From Stutzerimonas zhaodongensis (lineage in GTDB: Bacteria > Pseudomonadota > Gammaproteobacteria > Pseudomonadales > Pseudomonadaceae): a DNA stretch of 64,000 bases. A model generated the notes under the pieces. It saw only the letters and a program-made list of their open reading frames with translations, was not told the DNA's origin and made no database searches. Position 1 is the stretch's first letter, and each line of letters begins with the position of its first letter. Shown one piece after another: positions 10,250 to 20,161 of this stretch. The translations under genes were made by a program, and so were the position numbers. The stretch spans positions 62,001 through 126,000 of the forward strand of contig NZ_RFFM01000003.1 of assembly GCF_003696365.1 (NCBI RefSeq), in the 5' to 3' direction.

Positions 10250-11077
10250 ATGGGCAATTCGGATAACCCGACCGGCAAGAATCCGATGCCGACGCTATTC
10301 ATTCCGCATGGAGCGGGCCCATGCTTTTTCATGGACTGGGACCCGGTCGATACCTGGGATCGAATGGCGGCCTTTCTGAAGAGCATTGCGCAGACGCTGC
10401 CGCAGCGACCAACCGCCATAGTGGTGATATCAGGGCACTGGCTGGAAGCCGAGGTCATGGTCACTGGGAGTGCGGCGCCGAAGCTCATCTACGACTACGG
10501 CGGCTTCCCGGCGCACACCTACGCGTTGCGCTACCCGGCGCCGGGCGAACCTGCATTGGCTACGCGGCTGGTCGAATTGCTGGCGAATGCCGGGATCGCT
10601 GCAGGCATCGACCTGCAGCGCGGCTTCGACCATGGCATGTTCATACCGATGAAACTGATGTTTCCTGATGCGCAGACGCCAGTGGTGCAGCTTTCGCTGC
10701 GCAAGGATCTTGATCCAAGGGCCCATATCGAGATCGGTCACGCCATCGCCTCATTGCGTGACGAGGGCGTGTTGATCATTGGTAGCGGGATGAGCTTCCA
10801 TAACATGCGCGGGTACGGTGACCCTCGTTTCGGTCCGGTGTCTGATACGTTCGATGCGTGGCTTACCGCTGCGGTTGAATCCGGGCGCGAGCAACGTGAG
10901 GAAGAATTGGCACGGTGGGACAAGGCCCCCATGGCACGACTGTGCCATCCACCTCGACAAGAAGAGCACCTGCTGCCACTGCTGGTTGCCGCCGGCGCAG
11001 GAGGGCAGTCCGAGGGACGCAGCATATTCAGCGAGCGCGTGCTGGAAACTACGCTTTCAGCCTATCGTTTCGGCTGA
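10250..11077 (+). CDS. LigB-type extradiol ring-cleavage dioxygenase (DODA/YgiD family)
   Basis: 275 residues of the class III extradiol dioxygenase family. Visible are TLFIPHGAGPC with the metal-ligand His, VVISGHW, the central RGFDHGMFIPMKLMFPDA and IIGSGMSFHNMRG. The family (DOPA 4,5-dioxygenase, E. coli YgiD) opens catechol rings with Fe(II) or Zn(II); the real substrate cannot be read from sequence. The start at 10250 is preceded by GAGGG; an internal ATG at 10286 (MPTLFIP) would fit the family N-terminus and is an alternative. Likely controlled by the divergent LysR gene. Confidence 0.88.
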   Translation: MGNSDNPTGKNPMPTLFIPHGAGPCFFMDWDPVDTWDRMAAFLKSIAQTLPQRPTAIVVISGHWLEAEVMVTGSAAPKLIYDYGGFPAHTYALRYPAPGEPALATRLVELLANAGIAAGIDLQRGFDHGMFIPMKLMFPDAQTPVVQLSLRKDLDPRAHIEIGHAIASLRDEGVLIIGSGMSFHNMRGYGDPRFGPVSDTFDAWLTAAVESGREQREEELARWDKAPMARLCHPPRQEEHLLPLLVAAGAGGQSEGRSIFSERVLETTLSAYRFG

Positions 11078-11116
11078 TCGCAACGAACAGCTTTGAATCA
11101 ATGGAGAACGAACCAG

Positions 11117-11395
11117 ATGTTTGAATCGCACACACACGTCGTCACAGCCAATGCCGAGCGTTTGACCAAAAGGCTGAGCAACCACTGGCGTCACAAGTTT
11201 CCGGTGGAGACCGATTCCAAGGGTGCCGAGATCAAATTGCCGATTGGGGTCTGCGGTCTGCAGAGCGTCGATGGGGGGCTTGGCGTAAGAGTGCAGGCCG
11301 CCGAAGAGGATCAGTTGGAGCGTCTGCAAACCGTCGTTGCCGATCACTTGCAGCGAATGGCTGGAGATGAGGCGCTGACATTCGCCTGGTCTTGA
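11117..11395 (+). CDS. DUF2218 family protein
   Basis: 92 residues starting MFESHTHVVTANAERLTKRLSNHW; the HKFPVE segment, the following acidic/basic alternation and C-terminal DHLQRMAGDEALTFAW match DUF2218. These small proteins are often near siderophore or redox genes, but no function is established. GGAG lies 10 nt before the chosen ATG; an upstream in-frame ATG at 11093 would add 8 residues. It follows the dioxygenase gene by 39 nt and may share its transcript. Confidence 0.8.
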   Translation: MFESHTHVVTANAERLTKRLSNHWRHKFPVETDSKGAEIKLPIGVCGLQSVDGGLGVRVQAAEEDQLERLQTVVADHLQRMAGDEALTFAWS

Positions 11396-11547
11396 GCGAC
11401 CGAGTTTGTTGCGTTGTGCCTGCTACTGGAATCGCTCGGGATCATCGAACGCCGATAGCGGGCACGCCAACGCTTCAATTCGCTCCAGCGCCGTCAAGCA
11501 TCACGACCCAGCGCCGGATGTTCTAAGGTCGCCCTTTCAGCTGCGCG

Positions 11548-12399
11548 TCAGTTCGAAGCGAAATTGGGTAGCGAACTGACCGGGCGAGAGAAGCGGAAGG
11601 GAATTGAAACCAGCGAATCTCCATAGTGCTTCTGCACTACGAAGTGCAGGTGAGGCCCGGTGCTACGGCCGGTGTTTCCGGAGTGGCCAAGAAGAGCGCC
11701 GGCTCTGACCTGTTGTCCCTCTTTCACTTTCACCGAGCCTTGCTTGAGGTGCAGATAGGCGCTGTGGGTACCGTCGTCATGGACGATCCGCACATAATTT
11801 CCGGCAGGGTCAGGCATACGCCCAGCCTGGCCGTCGCGAGTCGTCAATACCGTTCCGGCGCGTGCAGCCACGATCGGCGTACCTACCGGCATAGCCACGT
11901 CCACGGCATAGCGGCCTTTGGGGGAGTTGTGACTGAAGTCTCCGCCTGCGCCCTGGGAGATATGGAATGGCCCTCCTTTCCAAGGCAATGCGTAGGCATA
12001 TCCGCCCACCGAGCCCTTTTTGTTAGGGTCGGGTGAATAGATCAGCGAATAGTTGAAAGATTGCTGAAACATCAACGGGTAGGCGGGCTGGCGCTTACGC
12101 AGCGTTGCGATGCGCATGCGGGTCCGGGCAGGGACGGTCTTGCGAACCACGCCTGAGCCAACGCCCGTTACGTTGACCATACGCGTCAGGCGAAGCACTA
12201 CCTCGACAGGTACGTCCGTGTCGTTCTGCACGTCCATGGCTTTCCCTGTCCCATGGCGATTGACTAACAGCCGAACATTACCGGGCTTAGCTGCTGGCAG
12301 CGTTGCGTTGGTGATGGCGCCAGCGGCGAAAGCGGGCAGGGAGGTAGCGGGAATAGAGAGCAATAAAGAAAGGGCAATGATCAGCCGGGTCGAAGCCAT
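11548..12399 (-). CDS. Secreted M23-family metallopeptidase
   Basis: Chosen start gives 283 residues beginning MASTRLIIALSLLLSIP...AFAA, a clear Sec signal peptide; an upstream ATG at 12465 would hide the signal and is less likely. A middle beta-rich region is followed by a LytM/M23 domain: SHNSPKGRYAVD (likely Zn ligands His and Asp), MPVGTPIVAA, the YLHL motif, GHSGNTGRSTGPHLHF. The family cuts peptidoglycan cross-bridges in the periplasm. It stands alone downstream of the glgX terminator. Confidence 0.88.
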   Translation of the reverse strand: MASTRLIIALSLLLSIPATSLPAFAAGAITNATLPAAKPGNVRLLVNRHGTGKAMDVQNDTDVPVEVVLRLTRMVNVTGVGSGVVRKTVPARTRMRIATLRKRQPAYPLMFQQSFNYSLIYSPDPNKKGSVGGYAYALPWKGGPFHISQGAGGDFSHNSPKGRYAVDVAMPVGTPIVAARAGTVLTTRDGQAGRMPDPAGNYVRIVHDDGTHSAYLHLKQGSVKVKEGQQVRAGALLGHSGNTGRSTGPHLHFVVQKHYGDSLVSIPFRFSRPVSSLPNFASN

Positions 12400-12588
12400 A
12401 GAGATGTGGTCCGTCACGGATGGGAAAACTGCCTGCGGCAGGCAGGACAAATCCGTTGGTTTCATGAGTGCCGCGCAGGGGTTCGGACTAAAGAGTACAG
12501 TTAGGGTTCACTACCGCACGTCGACTTCCACCCAACGATTGAGGGTTAATCCGGCCCTGTTCCAAAGACCCGAATATCAACCTGCAGA

Positions 12589-12623
12589 AACAACTAGGCC
12601 CCGATATTCGGGGCCCGGTTGTT
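12589..12623 (-). terminator. Terminator of the glgA-glgX operon
   Basis: Hairpin with inner arms GGCCCCGA/TCGGGGCC around a 3-nt loop, extended by AACAAC/GTTGTT outside. On the minus strand it follows the glgX stop and ends in a T-rich GTTGTTTCTG. Confidence 0.75.
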
Positions 12624-12640
12624 AACTCAATGACGCTCTA

Positions 12641-14794
12641 TCACTGCTCTTCTTCCTTTATCAGCTCAAGCAGGAGCATCGAGCGACCGGTCAGAGCGTA
12701 CTGGTCGTTGAATTCGAAGCGCTCGGCTCGGGCATTCGGATTATTGGTATCGATCAAACGATTCCAATAGATGCCCTGCGGGACTTCGGGCAGGCTGAAG
12801 TTGACAACGTCGTGATGGGAATTGACGACCAGCAGCAGGGTGGCGTCAGAGCCTGTACGGCGGATGCCGGTCGGCTGTGCACGCCCATCGAGCAACATAC
12901 CCATGCAGCGGTTGTTGCCGTCTTCCCAATGCTCGACGCTCATTTCCTCGCCATGCGGTGCCAGCCAGGTCACGTCCTTAACGCCAAGCTCCTCGTTGTA
13001 CGCGCCGACGAGGAAGCGTCCGCGACGCAGCATCGGATAGCGCTGACGCAAACGAATCAGCTTACGGACGAAAGCTTGCAGCGACCGCCCTTCATCCGGA
13101 ATCTCCCAGTTGACCCAGCCAATCTCGCTGTCCTGGCAGTAAGCGTTGTTATTGCCATGCTGAGTGCGCGCAAATTCGTCACCCGCCACGATCATCGGCG
13201 TGCCCTGGGAGAACAGGAGCGTGGCGAAGAAGTTGCGCATCTGGCGGAAGCGCAGTTCGTTAATTTCCGGGTCGTCCGTCGGGCCTTCGACGCCGTGGTT
13301 CCAGGATATGTTGTTGCTGGAGCCATCCCGGTTGCCTTCGTCGTTCGCTTCGTTGTGCTTGTCGTTGTAGGAGACAAGGTCATTGAGGGTAAAACCGTCG
13401 TGGGCAGTGATGAAGTTCACCGAGCTGAACGGACGCCGTCCACGCTGGTTGAACAGGTCGCCAGAGCCGGTCAGGCGCGCTGCAAAATCCGGCAGCTGGT
13501 CGCCATCGCCTTTCCAGAAGGCTCGCACGGTATCGCGGTACTGGTCGTTCCACTCGGCCCAGCCGGGCGGGAAACCCCCGACCTGATAGCCACCTGGGCC
13601 GCAGTCCCAGGGTTCTGCGATCAGTTTGGTCTTGGCCAGCACCGGGTCCTGACGACAGGCGACGAGGAAGCCGTGGCGCTCATCGTAGCCGTCGTGCTCG
13701 CGGCCCAGAATGGTTGCCAGGTCGAAACGGAAACCATCGACGTGCATCTCTTCAGCCCAGTAGCGCAGGGAGTCGGTGACCATCTGCACCACACAAGGGT
13801 GGCTCATGTCGAGGGTGTTGCCCGTGCCGGAATCGTTGATGTAGTAACGCTTGTCGTCCGGCATCAACCGGTAGTACGAGGCGTTGTCGATACCGCGCAT
13901 GGACAGGGTAGGGCCGAGCTCATTGCCCTCGGCGGTGTGGTTATAGACCACGTCGAGGATTACCTCGAGATCCGCATTGTGCAGGTGCGCGACCATTTCC
14001 TTGAATTCGCTGATCTTGCCGCTGGCGAGATACTTGGGGTGCGGCGCGAAGAACGCGATGCTGTTGTAACCCCAGTAGTTGCTCATACCCTTTTCCAGCA
14101 GATGCTGGTCTTGGACATAGGCATGAATCGGCAGGAATTCGATGGACGAAACCCCGAGCTTGCGCACGTAATCGATCACTTCAGGTGTCTTGAAGCCACC
14201 AAAGGTGCCGCGCATGTCCTCGGCAACCGAGGGATGCTGCATGGTGAAACCACGTACGTGGGTTTCATAGATGATCGTACGATCCCAAGGCACTTGAACC
14301 GGGCGATCGTGGCCCCAGGTGAAGGCAGGATCGATGATCTTGCACTTGGGCACGAATGGCGCGCTGTCGCGTTCGTCGTAGCTCAGGTCACCATCAGGAT
14401 GCCCAATGGTGTAACCGAACAGTGCTTCGGACCATTTCAGCTCACCGACCAACTGCTTGGCGTACGGGTCGATCAGCAGCTTGTTCGGGTTGAAACGATG
14501 GCCGTTTTTGGGATCGTACGGGCCGTGCACGCGGTAGCCGTAGATCTGTCCGGGGTGAGCGTCGGGCAGGTAGCCGTGCCAGATCTCGTCGGTGTATTCC
14601 GGAAGTTCGATTCGCTCGAGTTCCGTTTCGCCATCGGTATCGAACAGGCACAGCTCAACCTTGGTGGCGTTCGCGGAGAAGATCGCGAAATTGACTCCCA
14701 ACCCATCCCACGTAGCGCCAAGCGGGAAAGGCTGTCCTTCACGTATGCGTGAAGGGTTAAGAATCTCTGGCGCCGCAGGTGTCTTTTTACTCAT
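12641..14794 (-). CDS. glgX: Glycogen debranching enzyme GlgX
   Basis: 717 residues from the ATG at 14794, which has GGAG 5 nt before it; an ORF extension of 18 codons upstream is poorly supported. The N-terminal CBM48 region (PLGATWDGLGVNFAIFSANA) precedes a GH13 barrel with EVILDVVYNHTAEG, VDGFRFDLATILG (nucleophile Asp), LIAEPWDCG (acid/base Glu) and ITAHDGFTLNDLVSYN. GlgX removes short alpha-1,6 branches from glucan, feeding linear chains to TreY. It is the last gene of the operon, 98 nt after the DUF2934 gene. Confidence 0.96.
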   Translation of the reverse strand: MSKKTPAAPEILNPSRIREGQPFPLGATWDGLGVNFAIFSANATKVELCLFDTDGETELERIELPEYTDEIWHGYLPDAHPGQIYGYRVHGPYDPKNGHRFNPNKLLIDPYAKQLVGELKWSEALFGYTIGHPDGDLSYDERDSAPFVPKCKIIDPAFTWGHDRPVQVPWDRTIIYETHVRGFTMQHPSVAEDMRGTFGGFKTPEVIDYVRKLGVSSIEFLPIHAYVQDQHLLEKGMSNYWGYNSIAFFAPHPKYLASGKISEFKEMVAHLHNADLEVILDVVYNHTAEGNELGPTLSMRGIDNASYYRLMPDDKRYYINDSGTGNTLDMSHPCVVQMVTDSLRYWAEEMHVDGFRFDLATILGREHDGYDERHGFLVACRQDPVLAKTKLIAEPWDCGPGGYQVGGFPPGWAEWNDQYRDTVRAFWKGDGDQLPDFAARLTGSGDLFNQRGRRPFSSVNFITAHDGFTLNDLVSYNDKHNEANDEGNRDGSSNNISWNHGVEGPTDDPEINELRFRQMRNFFATLLFSQGTPMIVAGDEFARTQHGNNNAYCQDSEIGWVNWEIPDEGRSLQAFVRKLIRLRQRYPMLRRGRFLVGAYNEELGVKDVTWLAPHGEEMSVEHWEDGNNRCMGMLLDGRAQPTGIRRTGSDATLLLVVNSHHDVVNFSLPEVPQGIYWNRLIDTNNPNARAERFEFNDQYALTGRSMLLLELIKEEEQ

Positions 14795-14892
14795 GTACTC
14801 TCCGATGACGGCTCGGGGTCGAGCCTCTGCAAGGCGATTGGACGCCACGGAGGTCCGGCTTTCTGAGAGGCCGGATCGCTCCGTGGCGACAT

Positions 14893-15276
14893 TCAGACTT
14901 CTTTCTTGGTGCGTGGACTGCGAGTTTTCTTGACGCCTGCCGGCGTACCCTCCGCGGCTTCGGTGTCAGCCTTTGCCTTGGGTCGCGCGGCAGTTTTGGC
15001 TGCAGGAGCCGCTTTCGCGGGCTTCTCGTCCTTGGCCTCTTTCGCATCCTTGCCTGCTTTCGCCGTTTTTGCAGGCTTGGCAGCAGGTGTCGCATCAGTA
15101 GGCTTGGTCGCCGTCTTGCGCGCGCGTGTGGCGGGTTTGGCTGCAGACTTGCTGTTTTCCGCCTCAACCAACTTGCGCGCCATTTCCCAATGGCGCTCGG
15201 ACTCTCCGTGCGGCTTTCCTTCCGAAATCCAGATGTCGTATGCAAAGTCGCGGATGCGCTGCTCGTCTTTAGTCAT
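14893..15276 (-). CDS. DUF2934 protein with Ala/Lys-rich tail
   Basis: 127 residues. The first 40 form the DUF2934 motif (RIRDFAYDIWISEGKPHGESERHWEMA), a small helical domain of unknown function. The rest is low-complexity Ala, Lys, Thr and Pro, resembling histone H1-like tails. It overlaps the treY stop by 4 nt, so it is made with treY. DUF2934 genes recur in bacterial trehalose/glycogen clusters, but no role is established; nucleic acid or glucan binding through the basic tail is conjecture. Confidence 0.8.
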   Translation of the reverse strand: MTKDEQRIRDFAYDIWISEGKPHGESERHWEMARKLVEAENSKSAAKPATRARKTATKPTDATPAAKPAKTAKAGKDAKEAKDEKPAKAAPAAKTAARPKAKADTEAAEGTPAGVKKTRSPRTKKEV

Positions 15277-18086
15277 CGTTCTGATTCTCCTGTTGAACTG
15301 ATTGAAACCTGTAAAAGCGCCACGGGCAGTTGTTGCAGAACCTCGGCCGCACGCAAACCCGCTTGTTTGGGTGTGACTGTCATTCCGTCAAAAAGTCGCT
15401 CCAATGCATGACCGCTCAGCGCATCGGGCAATAGCACCTGGGTATTCCCCCAGCGCTCGGGGGCGATCTGCGGTATCTCGGCATCGCCTACCAGGCCGCT
15501 GGCAAGCCGTGCGGCGATCACGATCAGCCATGTGCCGTTCAGCTCACGAGCGAACGCGATCAGACTGTCGGCGTGTTCGCCTTCGATCTTCAAGGGCAGG
15601 TATTGCCCATCGGTGAATAGCCGTGGCTCGTTGCGGCGTGCTCGTAGGGTGCGAGCGATCAACCATTGCTTGATTCGACCGTCCTTCCAATTCGCCAGCA
15701 GCTCAGCAGGTCTGGCGTCGAGGTTGAAACTCGAACGGCGGGCATCGAAGTCTACGGGCCGACGGTTGTCAGGATCGACCAGGCTGAAGTCCCAGTAGTC
15801 AGTGCCCTGATACAGGTCGGGCACACCCGGTGTAGTCATGCGCAGCAGGGTTTGGGTGAGGCTGTTCAACGCGCCGGATGGGGCAAGCGTTGCGGCTGCT
15901 TCGGCTATGTCAGTGCGCAGGGTTCTGCTCTCGTCACCCAAGAGCAGGGCGCGCAGATAGTCTTGGCAGGCACCCTCGTACTCGCTGTTGGGGTCGGTCC
16001 AGTTGCTGCGCAATTTGGCTTCGCGAACAGCCTTTTCCTGCCACTTGATCAGACGCTCGCAGAACGTCTCCATCCCCTCACGATCATCGACAGCCAGGTC
16101 CAGTGGCCAGCAGCTGACCAATATCTGGAACAGCAACATTTCGTCGCCTGCCGACGGCGCAGGGCCATCCGCCAGCTCCTTGCGCTGACCATAGGCCAAC
16201 TGACGCCAATGGCGAACCTTGGCAGCGAACCATTCGGCCCTTTCGCTGATAACCGTCATCCGCGCACGAGTGTCCTCGCCACGCTTGTGGTCATGGGTGG
16301 CGGTGGTGAGCAAATTGCGCGGGAAGTACTCGGCGCGCTCCATGCATTCAGCATGGAAGGTCTCAACCGGGGCGCTGAAAGTTTGAGGATCGAAGCCCAC
16401 ATCGTTGCGCGACAGCAATGCGCCGGAGCGGTAGCAGGCAGTGTCTTCCACGGCCTTGGCCGCGGCCGGCGAGGTGAGTTGCTGAAACCGCGTGCAGGCG
16501 TAGCGGCGAATACGGCGCGCAGGTCCAGGCGGCAGGGAGCGCAGGCTTTCACCACCGAGCCAGCGATCGAGCAGATCCAGCAGGGGCCAATCCGCTTCGC
16601 CCAAGGTGGTTTTCGCACCGGCCAGTGCGCGCTGGAAGAACGGCTCATCCGTTTCGCGACGACCTCTCGCACCTATGTAGGTACGGTAGACGGGGAAGTG
16701 CACGATCAATTCGAGCAGGGCCCTGCGAATGGCGCCAAGGGTGATGTCGCGAGTCATCACGTCATAACGTGCAACCTGCAGCAGCGATTGGGCGACAGTT
16801 TCGAAATCGCCTGCCAATGGGCCGGTCAATACCAGCTGGCGGGCCTGACGCACTTCTTCCATGAAGTCGGCGGGGCGTTCGGCCGTTTCGCTCCAAAGCG
16901 CGCACAGGGTTGCCTTGCCGGCGGGGTCGTGCTGCAGCAGCGACACCTGATTCATGAATTCATAGCCAGTGGTGCCGTCAACGCCCCAGTCATCTGGCAG
17001 GTGCTCGCCTTCAGCGAGGATCTTCTCGACGTAGATAGGCACGTGATCTTGGGCGGCCTCAGGCGGGCGGGCGGCATTGAGCCGATCGACACGGCGTCTC
17101 AGGCGGCGGCAATACCCTCGCGGGTTGGCCAGGCCGTCGACGTGGTCTATACGAAGCCCGTCTACTAAACCTTCACTGATCAGCTCGAAAATCTTCTCGT
17201 GGGTCTCCTCAAAGACCACCGGACGCTCGACCCGAAGGCCACCCAGCTCATTGATGTCGAAGAAGCGCCGCCAGTTGATGTCGTCACCGGCAGTGCGCCA
17301 GCTGGCGAGGCGGTAGTGCTGACGTTCCAGCAGGCCATGCAGACGCCTGAAACCCTCTTCTGTCGTCGAGTCGTAATGCGTGAGGGCCTGCTCGAGCGCC
17401 TGGCGGGTCTCGCTGCTTTCAAGCGCTTTCGCCAGATCAGCGCGCAAGCGGCGTGCCGCCTGATAGGGCGCAGGTTCGGTCTTCAACGCGTCGAAATGAC
17501 CGGCGAGGGCACGCAACTCGGGATTCTCCGTCAGGCGCAGAATCTCGCCGTAACTCGGCGGAGTGATAGGGAAGCGGTGTTCGTAATGCTCGGCGTACAA
17601 CGTGCCGGTTTCGGCATCCAGCTTCACGGGGATCTTGCCGTCCTGCAGGGCCTCGCCGTAATCGCTGCCCAGGAAGGGAACCAGCAGTTGGCCTTCCAGT
17701 AGAGGGTCAGGCGAATTCCATTGGATATCGAAGAACTGCGCATAGGGGCTGCGGCGGCCCCATTCCAGCACGTCCAGCCACCAGGCATTGCCCGAGCCGC
17801 CAACCGCCATGTGGTTGGAGACGATATCGAGGATCAGCCCCATGCCCTTTGCACGCAGCGCATCGACCAGACGGCGCAGCGCCGGCTCGCCGCCCAGTTC
17901 CGGATTGATTCGGGTCGGGTCGATCACGTCATAGCCGTGCATCGAGCCAGGCCGCGCTGTGAGCAGGGGCGACGCGTAGATATGACTGATGCCGAGCTCG
18001 GCGAAGTAGTCGACCAATGCGGTGGCGTGGTCAAGGGTAAAATCACGATGAAACTGCAAGCGCAGCGTCGCGTTAAGGTCTCTCAT
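15273..18086 (-). CDS. treY: Maltooligosyltrehalose synthase TreY
   Basis: 937 residues, typical for TreY. It opens LNATLRLQFHRDFTLDHATALVDYFAELGISHIYASPL, with DIVSNHMAV, GLRIDHVDGLANP (nucleophile Asp), YVEKILAEGE (acid/base Glu) and TATHDHKRGEDTRAR. TreY turns the reducing-end maltose of a malto-oligosaccharide into a terminal trehalose unit, which TreZ then releases. The start overlaps the malQ stop by 4 nt and the stop overlaps the DUF2934 start by 4 nt. Confidence 0.97.
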   Translation of the reverse strand: MRDLNATLRLQFHRDFTLDHATALVDYFAELGISHIYASPLLTARPGSMHGYDVIDPTRINPELGGEPALRRLVDALRAKGMGLILDIVSNHMAVGGSGNAWWLDVLEWGRRSPYAQFFDIQWNSPDPLLEGQLLVPFLGSDYGEALQDGKIPVKLDAETGTLYAEHYEHRFPITPPSYGEILRLTENPELRALAGHFDALKTEPAPYQAARRLRADLAKALESSETRQALEQALTHYDSTTEEGFRRLHGLLERQHYRLASWRTAGDDINWRRFFDINELGGLRVERPVVFEETHEKIFELISEGLVDGLRIDHVDGLANPRGYCRRLRRRVDRLNAARPPEAAQDHVPIYVEKILAEGEHLPDDWGVDGTTGYEFMNQVSLLQHDPAGKATLCALWSETAERPADFMEEVRQARQLVLTGPLAGDFETVAQSLLQVARYDVMTRDITLGAIRRALLELIVHFPVYRTYIGARGRRETDEPFFQRALAGAKTTLGEADWPLLDLLDRWLGGESLRSLPPGPARRIRRYACTRFQQLTSPAAAKAVEDTACYRSGALLSRNDVGFDPQTFSAPVETFHAECMERAEYFPRNLLTTATHDHKRGEDTRARMTVISERAEWFAAKVRHWRQLAYGQRKELADGPAPSAGDEMLLFQILVSCWPLDLAVDDREGMETFCERLIKWQEKAVREAKLRSNWTDPNSEYEGACQDYLRALLLGDESRTLRTDIAEAAATLAPSGALNSLTQTLLRMTTPGVPDLYQGTDYWDFSLVDPDNRRPVDFDARRSSFNLDARPAELLANWKDGRIKQWLIARTLRARRNEPRLFTDGQYLPLKIEGEHADSLIAFARELNGTWLIVIAARLASGLVGDAEIPQIAPERWGNTQVLLPDALSGHALERLFDGMTVTPKQAGLRAAEVLQQLPVALLQVSISSTGESER

Positions 18087-20161
18087 CGAATGTTGTTTCC
18101 AGTGGTCTGCTTGCGAGCGTCGGCCAGAATTTTCAAGCGGCGCGTGCAGCGGGGGTCGTCAAGCAGCGTGGCACTGTCGCCGGGATACCGACGACGCCAA
18201 TTGGGGTGAATATCTGTAGTGCCCGGCATATTGGGTTGTTCCAGCAGGCAGAGAGCGTCCTCGACGGGAAACAGCACCAGCGGCGCAGGGGTGCGGGCAA
18301 TGAACGCGCCGCAGGCATCGGCCAAGACCTGCGGGTCATTCAGGTCACCCTGAATATCCGGCGCATATTCGCGTAGCAGGCGCACTAGGCCCGCACGTTC
18401 GCGTTCCCGCTCTTCGACCTGTGCCGGTTTTTCGTGTTCCTGATGCTGGCCGACGCGAATGCGCCAATCGATATCGTGACCCTGCCACCAGCCGTTGATG
18501 GTCGGCAGGTCATGGGTCGTGGACGTCGCCAGTGCGCTGCTTGGCCATTGCTCAGGCGTTTTGAACGTGCCGTGGTTGTCACGCTCGAAAAACAGCACAC
18601 GCATGCCCAGCAGGTTCCGGTCGGCAAGCTTCTCGCGCAGCCCATCGGGTACGGTGCCCAGATCTTCACCGAGAATCACGGCGTTACGTCGCCAGGCTTC
18701 GAGCGACAGCAGACGCAGCAGGTCATCGAAGGGGTAGTTGAGATATGCGCCTTCATTCGGCCCAGCACCGGCCGGGATCACCCAAAGGCGCATCAGGCCC
18801 ATGACGTGGTCGATGCGCATGCCACCAGCATGAGCCAGGTTGGCGCGCACCATCTCGATAAAAGCCCGGTATCCGTTGGCCTTGAGACCCCAGGGGGAAA
18901 ACGCCGAGATGCCCCAGCTCTGGCCCTGACGATTGATGATGTCCGGTGGCGCGCCAACGCTCAGTGACGCCAGGACTTCGTGCTGCCGGCTCCACGCCTG
19001 GCTGCCGCCGCCGTCGGCACCCACCGCCAGATCGCTGATCAAGCCGATCTTCATGCCGGCGCTGCGTGCTGCCGTCTGGGCGCGCTCCAGACCACGCGCG
19101 ATCAGCCACTGGCAAAATGCGTAATAGCTGATTTCTTCGGCGTGCTCCTTCGCAAATTCCTCCACGGCGGTGCTTTGCGGTGTGCGGTACTGCTCCGGCC
19201 AGTCGCGCCAGTGTTGTGGATAACCTTCGGGGCCAAGCAGGGCGGCATGCAGGGCTTCGAAGCGGCAATGATTCTCCAGCGCCTCGCCACCTGCTTCACG
19301 GAAGCTGTCGAAGTCGGCGCGTTGAGCGTTCCCGCCTGTGGCGAAGTCGTCATAAAGCGCGCGAAGCAGGCACTGCCGCGTGCGTGAGACGGCATCCCAG
19401 TCGACCAGCTCCAGTGACTCCAACCTTTTCAGTTCGTCCGCCAACTCGCAGGACTCGATGGCCCGACGCACCGGCGTGTCGCCAAGAATGGCTTGCGGCG
19501 CGCTATGCAGAATGTTGAAGAACAGCCGGCTGGACGGCGAATAGGGGCTGTACTGGCCACTGTTGCCAGTGAACATGGCGTGGATCGGGCTGATGCCAAG
19601 CGCATCGGCGCCATGCGCAGCCGCGTTGCGTGCCAGCGTTTCAAGGGCGAGCGTGTCGCCCAGACCACCATCACCTGGGCGACGCAAGCTGTAGAGCTGA
19701 GCGGTCAGGCCCCAGGCGTCTGAACCGGCAACGCTTTCGACACTTGGGCAAGCATGCGGAGCGACTGCAAGCGTCAGGGTTTTTCCATCGATTTCGAGAC
19801 GGTGATAGCCCGGCTTCTCGATTGGATCAAGCCGCGCCTGTCCATCGAGCGTGCCTTCGTGACGGCTGCCGTCTTCCAGTTCGAGGACATAGCCTACTGA
19901 AGGTTTGAAATAGGTGCTCAGATCCAGGGCCGAACTCTGGTCCAGAGTCAGCAGAGGCGGGAGGCTCGAATCTCCGTTAGTGGCATTCAGCTTTTCCAGG
20001 CTGCTCCTGATATCGCTGTCGTTCTCAGCGGCGAGGCCCAGCCCTTTCAATACAGAACGCAGGACTTCAGGTGTAACCCGTTGGTCACGGCCGTCGGCGT
20101 CAACCCAGTCGATGGACAGGCCTGCCGCCTTGGCCAGGCGGTTGAGTTGTTCATCGCTCAT
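18083..20161 (-). CDS. malQ: 4-alpha-glucanotransferase (amylomaltase) MalQ
   Basis: 692 residues, GH77. Key segments are GMRIDHVMGLMRLW (nucleophile Asp), VILGEDLGTVPDGLRE (acid/base Glu) and TTHDLPTINGWW, preceded by an N-terminal beta-rich region typical of the long bacterial type. It disproportionates malto-oligosaccharides, re-lengthening the short products of GlgX and TreZ. Overlaps treZ and treY by 4 nt each. Confidence 0.96.
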   Translation of the reverse strand: MSDEQLNRLAKAAGLSIDWVDADGRDQRVTPEVLRSVLKGLGLAAENDSDIRSSLEKLNATNGDSSLPPLLTLDQSSALDLSTYFKPSVGYVLELEDGSRHEGTLDGQARLDPIEKPGYHRLEIDGKTLTLAVAPHACPSVESVAGSDAWGLTAQLYSLRRPGDGGLGDTLALETLARNAAAHGADALGISPIHAMFTGNSGQYSPYSPSSRLFFNILHSAPQAILGDTPVRRAIESCELADELKRLESLELVDWDAVSRTRQCLLRALYDDFATGGNAQRADFDSFREAGGEALENHCRFEALHAALLGPEGYPQHWRDWPEQYRTPQSTAVEEFAKEHAEEISYYAFCQWLIARGLERAQTAARSAGMKIGLISDLAVGADGGGSQAWSRQHEVLASLSVGAPPDIINRQGQSWGISAFSPWGLKANGYRAFIEMVRANLAHAGGMRIDHVMGLMRLWVIPAGAGPNEGAYLNYPFDDLLRLLSLEAWRRNAVILGEDLGTVPDGLREKLADRNLLGMRVLFFERDNHGTFKTPEQWPSSALATSTTHDLPTINGWWQGHDIDWRIRVGQHQEHEKPAQVEERERERAGLVRLLREYAPDIQGDLNDPQVLADACGAFIARTPAPLVLFPVEDALCLLEQPNMPGTTDIHPNWRRRYPGDSATLLDDPRCTRRLKILADARKQTTGNNIR

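Noticed and set aside
11548..12399. M23 peptidase first thought to lack its first zinc ligand (RYAVD instead of HxxxD)
   Set aside because: A His ten residues before the Asp (SHNSPKGRYAVD) fits the LasA-like spacing, so the site is probably complete.
12812..14752. 646-codon open frame on the plus strand opposite glgX
   Set aside because: The frame is the antisense shadow of a GC-rich gene; the encoded peptide has no domain signature, while the opposite strand encodes an unmistakable GlgX.
15666..17168. 500-codon plus-strand open frame opposite treY
   Set aside because: Antisense shadow of treY with no recognisable domains.
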